Shown here piece by piece: positions 11,580 to 19,808 of a stretch of 64,000 bases of DNA. The stretch lies in the NCBI GenBank assembly GCA_028274465.1, contig CM051458.1, forward strand, positions 12,725,566 to 12,789,565, written 5' to 3'. The notes beneath the pieces are model-generated. The model saw only the letters and a list, made by a program, of their open reading frames with translations, searched no databases and was not told the DNA's origin. Made by a program: the position numbers and the translations under genes. The DNA is from Plantago ovata (Eukaryota > Streptophyta > Magnoliopsida > Lamiales > Plantaginaceae). Every line of letters starts with the position of its first letter. The stretch's first letter is position 1.

Positions 11580-11905
11580 ACTGATTTTAGCGACGGACGC
11601 CATCCGTCGCTATATGTTAGCGATCCGTCGCTAAACACCAATAGCGACGGAAAGCCCGTCGCTAAATAGCACGTCGCGAAACGTGACGTTGCTAAGAAAT
11701 AAAGAGACGGTTAATATTATCCATCGCTATATGTAGCGACGGTTCAGTTTATCCGTCGCTATATTGTCGTTAACCAACATAGAGACGGATGACTTAATCC
11801 GTATCTACAAATAGCGACGGATTATGTTATCCGTCGCTAAAGCTAAGGGACACGTGTCATTCCCTTGCGAGGGGAATTTGGCGACGGATAAACTAATCCG
11901 TCGCT
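11580..11905. repeat. Left subterminal repeat array of the CACTA element
   Basis: It holds about ten copies of the core GCGACGG or CCGTCGC in both orientations, often as TAGCGACGGAT and ATCCGTCGCTA pairs facing each other. The matching array is at the other end (about 14750-15045). Confidence 0.85.
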
Positions 11906-12157
11906 AACTTCTCTGATTTTTTTTTTTAAATTGATTTTTTGTTTTACTGAATTTATGTGAAAAAATGTTATTTCAACTCAAATTGAGTACGACTAACAAA
12001 ATATATACCATTGATTCATTTTATGATAATCGAAATTTCAATAAAAAAACTAAAAGTGTACGTACAAAGAAACTAAAAGGTACGAAGATAATCATTAAAA
12101 TAAACGAGAATCCTAAAATGTACGGATAAAGAATAACAATCCTAAAAAGCACTAATC

Positions 12158-12956
12158 CTACAAGCTCTCCACTAACCAACCGACCCCTTCAGCCGTTAAC
12201 GCCCCATCCCTATGTGCCTGCTCATGGGTCACATGGTTTTGCCACGATTCCAGCCACAGATCCCGATGCTCCGGATTGAGGTACCGAACCCATTCTTTAT
12301 GCCGAAAGTACCTTTCCTTGGCATAATAAATTGAATGCCTGTGAATCTTTTCCGCCCGGATGTTGAATACCCTCAATATCTCCTCCGCATTGGCAGGAGG
12401 GACATAGTAGCATTTCTGCAACACAACAATCCCACAAAAAATTCCACATCAGTGCCCCACAAGAACAAATAATGTGCGTACACATATGTGTACAGTAAAG
12501 GCAGTGCCCCAATAATAGATACTATAGGCAATGCCCCAAGAATAGATAATATAGGCAATGCTCCAATAATAGATAAACAAGTAATGTACGTACAAGTATA
12601 TAATTAAGGCAATGCCCCAGGAATCCAATATAGAAATATTCAAGTAAAGATAGTAAAGAACCTTGAATTCTTCCCACAAGTGCTCCTTCACGGGTCGAGA
12701 AACATAGCCCACCTTTCTCCGCCACTCCCAGGAGGCGTAAAGAACTCTCTTTTCATGAGCATTGTAATCCTTCTAGAAGCTATAGTAGGTTGAAACCTGT
12801 CACACATTTTGAAAGATTAAAAGTTGGAGTACCGACAACTATATATACAAAACAATTAAATACCAATTTATTAAGAACTTACTTAGATCCGTTGGTGGAC
12901 AATACTGGAAGCCCATTGATCCGTCGAGGGCCGCCCGGTTGCTGTGCTTGATCCAT
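12158..12956 (-). pseudogene. CACTA-borne gene, leftward, three exons (possibly accessory-protein related)
   Basis: Exon 1 (12956-12883) begins MDQAQQPGGPRRINGL and ends at a GTAAGT donor. Exon 2 (12796-12662) encodes HEKRVLYASWEWRRKVGYV then PVKEHLWEEF. Exon 3 (12415-12158) encodes KCYYVPPANAEEILRVF ... YFRHKEWVRYLNPEHRDLWL and ends in TAG. Tryptophan/basic-rich segments of this type recall the Ptta/En-Spm accessory proteins, but similarity is weak. Exon 2 contains an in-frame TAG near 12773, and the exon 1 donor leaves the wrong phase by one base, so it looks dead. It points away from the plus-strand gene at 13645. Confidence 0.5.
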
Positions 12957-13064
12957 GGAAACTAATATACATATATCATCATCACACTCAAATACAAAAC
13001 ACTAAAATACAAACTCTTAATGTGTTTAGACAAATACAAGATGTGTTTAGACAAATCCGTCGTT

Positions 13065-13184
13065 ATATGTGAACACGAAAGGTTGTCTGGATCTTTAGGA
13101 TCTTGAAATCTCCATCTGTAGTTACTGACTAAAGATGGAGACTTCAAACTCCTAAACATCCAGACACATTTCTTTCTCACATAT
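13065..13184. other. Long imperfect hairpin inside the CACTA element
   Basis: The arms 13084-13117 and 13133-13166 are 34 bp each with only four mismatches and no gap, separated by a 15-base loop. The outer arms extend pairing to about 13065 and 13184 (starting ATATGTGA) with more mismatches. The size and near-perfect pairing are like a microRNA or small-RNA precursor foldback. It could also be a small decayed inverted-repeat insertion. Confidence 0.7.
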
Positions 13185-13268
13185 TACATTATGTATATAC
13201 AACTTATTAAGAATAGAGGGTTTACATGATTACGATATTGAACTAAACTTTGAGAATGGCTGAAATAC

Positions 13269-13317
13269 GCTGGTACAGTAACAACGACATTAGAAATGTT
13301 GTTGTTACGGTACCAGC
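13269..13317. other. Second hairpin inside the CACTA element
   Basis: Arms 13269-13290 and 13296-13317 are 22 bp, two mismatches, around a 5-base loop; the arm begins GCTGGTAC. It lies about 85 bases from the larger hairpin, and both are in the spacer between the two divergent genes. Confidence 0.7.
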
Positions 13318-13644
13318 ATACTACAATCATTCACAAGCCCAGGCCAAGTACCATCCATTCATCAATCTATATATATGGAAGCGATGGTGTGTCCGAAGGA
13401 CAGTGTGTTTGTATTTTTTATGCATATACGTATATCATCATCACACATTATAAAATGATTAGATATTACCAAAAATCCTTTAATTTCGAAAATCCTAAAA
13501 GTCATTACATAAATGTATGCCTCATAAATTTTTCCTATACATGAATGTGTACATTAATACATTAACAATAAGGTGTATTTGTCTTTAGAATTCCCAACAC
13601 CAACTATAAGAAGTCACCTAATTTTAACATATTCTCACACAAAT

Positions 13645-13969
13645 ATGGAAAACCCTAACAAATTCAGATTTGAAGAAACACCCCCACATTCTCCCCCCCC
13701 CCCCCCAACCTTCTCCCCCATCACAAGTTCAGCCCGAGATATGGGCTGAAATGGAGGAAGCTATGGAAGAGGCATTTCCTCCACCTCCTCCCAAGTCTCC
13801 TACTCCTCCGCCTTGTGAGCACAAGGAGGTTGAGTACTTCGAAGACCTTGGAGTTTTCTGCAAGCTATGTCAACAGCGGCTTGTCGATCCAAGGGATGTC
13901 ATCGACTGGTCACTCTTGAATGAGGAGTCAAGCTCCGAGGACGAGGACGAGGGGATGAAGAGTGACTAG
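13645..13969 (+). pseudogene. CACTA-borne small acidic protein gene
   Basis: An ATG at 13645 opens MENPNKFRFEETPPHSP. The frame then meets a run of 14 C (13693-13706). After the run the useful frame is a different one, running to TAG at 13967-13969: proline-rich, then CEHKEVEYFEDLGVFCKLC (a C-x-H ... C-x2-C arrangement that could bind zinc), then a Glu/Asp/Ser-rich acidic tail. An AATAAA-like signal follows at about 13995. The C run may have slipped, or its length may be misread, so the gene is either a 1-base-shift pseudogene or intact. Function unknown; it may be a captured host fragment. Confidence 0.45.
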
Positions 13970-14744
13970 AATTGAGTTATGTAAACTATATTATTAATAA
14001 AAATTCTAACTTTTATATTTTCTATCTTTCTAATATGTGTTCATTGCAGTCACATATTCTTTTTTTCTTATTCAGTTAATTAATCATTTTTCCTTTTTGC
14101 TTATTGAGTTAATTATTAAGCATTTCCAAAATTGAGTTAAACTAAGTACATAATAACATAAAAGAAAAAAAGAAAAAATGAAAAAAAAGGGTTATGCAGA
14201 TTAAACAAAATTCACTTGATGTACTATCTAAATTAACAATTAACAAGTTTCTAAATTAACAAGTTTTTAAATTAAAAGATTCAATCAAGAAACCCTAAAC
14301 CCTAAATTAAAATTAACATACCCTAAATTAAAATTAATAAACTGACAGTTAGGAATCCTAACCTTTTAAATGGGGAAGAGAGAGAGAAAGTGGTGGTGGT
14401 CCGGCGCGGTGGCGGTCTGGCGGTGGAGGTGCCTTGCTCCTCATACCCTAGCCTCCAATAAACATAGAACAAATTCAATCATTATCACCATCAAAATCAA
14501 AATCACTATCAAAATGAAAAATACACAAAATTTAGGGTTTATGTTAATTACCTCAAACTGTTGAAAAAAACCTCCAAATTGATTAGGAATCGACCTCCTT
14601 GTTGGATAGGCTTCGATTTGAGCTAAAATTTGTTTGAATTGGTTGAGTTTGGAGATGGATCGAAGAAGAATAAGAAGAAACGAGAGACAAAGGAAAAATG
14701 GAGAAACAGAGAAATGAGGAAGAAGAAAGGTCGCCGGTTTGTAT

Positions 14745-15045
14745 ATCGCGACTTAGCGACGGATGAACTCATCCGTCGCTATATGTTTATTTATTTACTT
14801 ATTTTCCTTTTTTCCTTCATAAAAAATAGTTTGGTCAACATATTTAGCGACGGATAACGTTATCCGTCTCTATAATAGCGACGGATAAATCATATTCGTC
14901 GCTAATTAGAACACGAACCGGATGTTTCGTGGCACGAACTGAGCTTATAGCGCAGTTCGTGTTCATCCGTCGCTACACTCACCGATCCGTCGCTAAATAG
15001 CGACGGATGCTATTCGTATCTATTATTCCGTCGCTAAATGGTTGT
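14745..15045. repeat. Right subterminal repeat array of the CACTA element
   Basis: It carries repeated GCGACGGAT and ATCCGTCGCTA units mirroring the left array, ending just inside the terminal inverted repeat. Confidence 0.85.
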
Positions 15046-15277
15046 TTTCTTGTAGTGTGAGCGGTTCTAGTGCTTCAATAGTTCATTTGTAAAAACGAAG
15101 TACATCATCCGCAAACTAAAGCACCTAACTAGTACCTACACTAAGTCTTCAGCAAACGTTCCTCTTTTACAATGTCCTTAAAATTCTAAATTCCTATGGA
15201 CCTTAAGAGTACTAGTTACTGGACTTTCCTTAATTTAGCATGGTTAATTGCTAATCAAAATTACAAGTTTCCTAACA

Positions 15278-17458
15278 TTTACGTTTATTACATTGCGGTA
15301 AGCGCTCATGCCCGTATGATTCGAAAGGTAGTCCTGAGCCAGGACTAGGCTGTTTGCCGGATGTAGTTTTTTCTTTCCAAAGAATTGAAGTCATATTTCT
15401 GTGTATATGAAGCCTTAAGCAAGCCAAGAGGAAAGTCAAATACTTGGCAAAATGCATATTTGGTAACTTAACCAAGAACTGAAGTTCCAAAGGTTCCGAA
15501 TGAAGGAAGCAAACACATTTTGCCATAGTGTACTCCATGTTTTCTATATATATGCACATGGTGACATGGAGATGTTTAACTTGCAAGTGATTATTTGACT
15601 ATCACAAAGTGACGAGCCTATCGAGTAACACTGCCTCAACTCGTGAAAAAGAGGCTCGAGCTCTTTTACGAGTGATTCGAACACTTATTAAGGCTCAATT
15701 CGCGTAACAACACTAATTGTGTTTTTTCACATGCAGTTAAATAGCACATCTCACGAATTTTGATCTGATCCAAAAAAATCCACGAAAATGTGGGTTTTGA
15801 CCGGTAAAACATGCTGATTGATTGGGACGTTAAGATATAGTTGTTTGCATATTTGGTAACTTAAGGTTCGAAGGATTCTGAACTAGGAAGCACGAATACG
15901 AATACGACAAACGAATACAATACGAAATGAATATGAAAAAATGGCAAAATTAAAAATATCAAAATACGAATACGTTAAAAAATACGATTTTAAAAAATGT
16001 CCAACAGTCGTGGCCTCGTTACATGCGTTAATTCGGTCCGGGTTTACTGTACCAAAATGTGTACCATTTCCTATAGCATTACTAACAATAGGAATTAGTA
16101 TATATGGAGTCATTTGGTCTGGGTTTACTGTATCAAAATGTGTACCGTTTCCTATACCATTACTAAAAATAGGAAGTAGTATATATGGAATCAAAATTAT
16201 CAAATTTTTCTTTCTTCTCGTCTCCTTATCGTTATTAATTATCATCATAATTTAACATTAAATTGCAAATATGATTTTGTAATTTTGAATTTCACAAAAA
16301 ACTTATCCAGAAAAAACAAATCCACACAAAAAAATCATGGTTCAATCTTGCCCAATAATTGGCCTTATTTTCTCCCACATCATCGATTCCATTCTTCCAT
16401 GCATGGTTATTGGAGTACTAATTAAAATGTGTTGTCTCGAGCTTATATATAACACGTCATCAGATTTTGAAATAATAAGCATGCACGTCCATTTATATTT
16501 AAAAAGAAAAATGCCAAATTAGTTCGGATCACATTTAATTTGGAACGGGTGAATTTTAGATCGAATTATTCTTGTGATTTCGGAAAGGATAAATCGGATT
16601 AAAATTTTTCGGGTGATTTCAGGCCACAGTTTGAATTGTTGACCAAAATATTCTAACTGCGGATTGAGTCGGATTGGATTTAGAATTTGGTTTGCGTTGC
16701 ACGTTATACGACCGAAGCGTTCGCCTTGTGAAAGTGTATCTTCTTGAAGTTGTGATTTTATTGAAATTATTGGTAATCATTATCTAAATGTGTTGCGCAC
16801 AATGTCATATGAAGTAATATATATACAATACCAATGAATAGTGGGTTTACTTTTTAAATTGGGTGTAAAGATATATGGAATTGATCGGTGAAAATTATTT
16901 TTGTTAAAATAGCGAATTTTAAAAGGGGTGAGCAATTGTTTATATGTTGTTTTAGATTTTGTATATACATTTGTTTTCTGAACATTCTTTTTAGGTGGTT
17001 GGTATAGAAGGGTAGTGTATGGGTCTATTGGCATGAATCTCTAAATTAATAATAAAATTATGAGATAATGTTTTGCAAAAAATTAAAGTGGGTAAACAAT
17101 GTGAGAAAACGGAAGAAAGGAGAATACGATACTAATCTTCTAAGAAAAGATATGATTTTGATATGAAATTGAGTATGTAGTATCATAGTTCCTTATTATG
17201 TTTTTTTAATATATTGTATGGTTTACCTAAAGTTGTTGACGTTAATTAATTTTCTGTTTTGTTTTATTTTTCATGTTCAATTTCATTAGTCAAATCATGG
17301 GTGAAGAAATTGAAAGTAATAAATAAGATATGTGTAGGCATTCAAAAGAAGAATTGTGAATGGTACGTATAAAAATTGATGATACTTTGTGAATTAATAA
17401 AAGGATTTTTATAAAAAATCAAAAAAAGGGGTAAAAGGAAAAAAGAGAGAAAAAGTGC
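15278..17458. other. AT-rich intergenic region with short duplications
   Basis: No convincing gene. 15448-15510 is partly repeated at 15845-15893 (both contain GCATATTTGGTAACTTAA), and 15417-15447 repeats sequence near 10071-10103. An 81-bp tandem duplication lies at 16031-16192. The remaining open frames here are short and without recognisable motifs. Confidence 0.6.
16031..16192. repeat. 81-bp tandem duplication
   Basis: 16031-16111 and 16112-16192 are the same length without gaps and differ at about eight positions (about 90 per cent identity). The shared text includes GGGTTTACTGTA and TAGTATATATGGA. Confidence 0.85.
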
Positions 17459-17461
17459 TAA

Positions 17462-17795
17462 GAGCATTCCTTATGGTTGGGGCTTAAATAGAGGCTTTTA
17501 AATATTAGAAGCCTAAAAATTGTCCCTCACAAATGAAGTCTCCAATTGTTTGGAGCTTATTTGAGGCTTTATTGTGGGTCTCATATGCTACATGTAGAGT
17601 AAAAATGGAAGAGAGTAGTACATATTATTTGAAGTTTTATTTGTGGGTCCCATATTGGGGGCTTCTTTTGGGGCTACTAATTAGTAGCCCTTTGCCATGG
17701 GCTACTATTTAGTAGCCCCTAAGAAGCCCCATTGGAGGATTTTTGGGGCTTCTTTTGGGATTAAATCCTCAAATAAGCCTCCATAAGGAGTGCTC
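17462..17795. mobile_element. Tourist/PIF-Harbinger-like MITE, 334 bp
   Basis: The terminal inverted repeats are GAGCATTCCTTATGG (left) and GAGCACTCCTTATGG (minus strand from the right end). It is flanked by TAA at 17459-17461 and 17796-17798, the 3-bp duplication expected of Harbinger-type elements. Inside is a perfect 20-bp palindrome, GGGCTACTAATTAGTAGCCC, followed by a near copy. There is no coding capacity. Confidence 0.85.
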
Positions 17796-18089
17796 TAAGG
17801 CTCTGTTTAGCAAAACTAGCTGATCGATAAGCTAGCTGATAGCTGATAAGCTGACTAATAAGTTAGATGATAATCTAGCTGATTTTAGTGAATGAGCTAA
17901 TAATTTAGCTGATTTTGATTTACGTGTTTAGCAAATGAGCTGATAAGCAAGCTGATTTTGGATTACGTGTTTAACGAATGAGCTTATAAGCTAATTGGTA
18001 AAATGATATAAAAGTGCATTCATATTATATTGTTATATTCTTCATTCATTTTTCATATTTAATAATTGATATAACCAAAACTGTATATC

Positions 18090-19028
18090 TCAAACTAGTA
18101 GGGCCATTACGAATGGTACTATACTAAGACATCGGTGGCTTAGCTATAGAAGGGTAGGAACCAAGTAGGATCTTCACATAAGAAGGTTGCGTGTACCTGC
18201 GCACTGGGGGAAAAGGGAGTTAGATCCCTTTTGACCGGCTTGCCTTGGACAAACCGGTACAAGACTTCACTTGAGCTATGGAATAGCTGTTAGAGAGATG
18301 TATATTATGGTAGAGAGTGAGAGTTACCTCAAAATGAGACCCCAAGGCCTTTATATATAGAAGCAGCCATGTCGGGACCCTTCTTCCACGTTTTTCAGCT
18401 TTCTGCTCTGCTCTTCTGTACTTCTTGTTTGCTAGCCACAGACAAGGCATCCGCCATGCGGGCAATCCTCCGCTACGCAGGTGCGGTCTTCAGCGTTGCT
18501 CCCTATGCGAAGGTCTTACTGGCCATGCCTTGCGAAGGGAGATTTGGTCTTGCGGCCAGGCCAGTGACTTAGGCTCTGGTCTGTTAGTCTTCTTCCCACG
18601 TACTTAGCTGGGTAATGAGCTCTTTCCTGCAGGCCTTCTTCCCACGTACTTGGCCAAGGGCTCTCTTCCGTGGGTCTTCATCCCGCGTACTAAGCCACGT
18701 GGTGGAACCTTTCCTACTGGTCTTGCTTCTGGGCTTAGATGGCATGACCATAGCCAGAATCTTCATAAGTCTTCTCTGCGTAGCTGCTAGCCCTGAGGTC
18801 GGGCACAGGCGATGCGAGGTGATATTCCATGTCATATCAATAATAATATTAATAGTAATAATAAATATAATAATAATTATTATTTTTATTATTTTAACAT
18901 AATAATAAGGGCCCTAATAATAATATATTTATGTCTAAACTATTAATTAAATAATCCTTATTCCACGAACATGTATATGACAACACATATTGTGTTATTC
19001 TTTATGACTGTTATTATAAAGTTTTATT
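18090..19028. other. GC-richer block of unknown origin plus AT-rich tail
   Basis: 18110-18830 is clearly richer in GC than its surroundings. It includes near-repeats of CTTCTTCCCACGTACTT (about 18590-18607, 18630-18652) and a related CATCCCGCGTACT (about 18679). A TTTATATATAG box lies at about 18351-18360. It could be an LTR remnant, but no matching partner or boundaries were found. 18830-19028 is AT-rich with many AATAAT units. No gene recognised. Confidence 0.4.

Positions 19029-19076
<48 letters not shown>
19029..19076. repeat. (TAA)n microsatellite
   Basis: About 15 perfect TAA/AAT units directly before the leader of the reverse transcriptase element. Such simple repeats often mark element boundaries. 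Confidence 0.95.
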
Positions 19077-19808
19077 CTCTGGCGATTAAAACCCTCTCTG
19101 GTGATTTTCTTCGCCATCGACGTCGCCGGCTCGTAATGCCTCCATCCCGATCTCTTCTTCGCAAGTAAGGTGGCGTTTCTCCTCTCCCAGGTAAGGGCTT
19201 CTGCAGGTGTTGTCTGTTTGGGTTAATTTTGGGGGTTTTCTTACTTTTCCCGCCTCAGCGTATCGCGGCCGTCTTGATCGATCGGGACTGCGTCAGCCCC
19301 TGTTGCGGCTTTTCTGGGTTGTCGAGTGTTGTTCTTCTCTTGCTCTGTTCTAGCCTTTCGCTGGGGTTGTTGTCTTCTCCGGCTCCGGCAGTTAGTTTTG
19401 GATGTTTTAGTATTGTTCACGGGCATAGGCTGATTGTTTTGTGTTGGGTGAAGTACTACTCGCCTGGTTTTTGTGGCTCTTGTTATGCTCTGTTCTTTGT
19501 GAGTTTGTTTCTATTCTGCTCTCTGTTGGCCGTGTGATCATCTTGATTGTGGCAAAGAAGTACAGGAGAGTATTTACAAGTCAAAGAAGGTATGGCAACA
19601 ATATTTGGAGTTTGGGATAAGTACAATTAATTAGGTGGAAGCAGGCAATTTTTCCTTAGCCTTGGTTATTTGTGCAGCGTTGGTGGCTTTCTTTTCTTTA
19701 TTTTTATGCTCTACTCTGTCCTGGTTTTATTTTGCCTCGGTGTTGTTGGTTGTTTGGGGTTTGTTGTGACTTTTGTCACGTGGAGTTTTCTTCTTGCATG
19801 TGGCCAGC
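19077..19808 (+). other. Leader of the zinc finger-RT element, with an intron-like segment
   Basis: A good splice donor, CCCAG/GTAAGG, occurs at 19189/19190, and a CAG acceptor at 19805-19807 sits one base before the ATG at 19809. The roughly 617-base segment between is T-rich, as plant introns are. If real, the transcript would have a spliced 5' leader. Not proven. Confidence 0.4.

Larger units (their letters stand above)
11567..15057. mobile_element. CACTA (En/Spm-type) DNA transposon, 3.5 kb, non-autonomous
   Basis: The ends are CACTACAAGGAAAAC (plus strand, from 11567) and CACTACAAGAAAAC (minus strand, from 15057). The 3-bp target duplication TGA is present at 11564-11566 and 15058-15060. 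Both subterminal regions are packed with the motif TAGCGACGG and its complement, the usual binding sites of CACTA accessory proteins. No TNP2-like (DDE) transposase is seen, so the element would need a helper. Inside are two small divergent genes and two hairpins. The terminal repeats and TSD are well kept. Confidence 0.92.
10287..15277 (-). repeat. Solo LTR of a Sirevirus-like copia, split by a CACTA element
   Basis: The left end TGTTGGTCCCTTTAAACAAC and the right end AAGTTTCCTAACA match both ends of the LTRs at 30924-32439 and 44952 onward. With the CACTA element and its duplication removed, the LTR is about 1.5 kb, the same length as the complete copy. It carries the same frequent TTCAGCAAG motif. 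No internal region adjoins it, so it is a solo LTR, formed by LTR-LTR recombination. The 5-bp flanks (CTTAA and TTTAC) do not match. It is clearly more diverged from the 30-48 kb element than that element's LTRs are from each other, so it is older or from another subfamily. Confidence 0.8.

Noticed and set aside
15941-16255. Plus-strand open frame of 104 codons with hydrophobic C-terminus
   Set aside because: It is created by the 81-bp tandem duplication in AT-rich DNA; no motif, promoter or conserved feature supports a gene.
18220-18902. Short frames in the GC-richer block
   Set aside because: Opposite-strand frames mirror each other; composition effect rather than coding.
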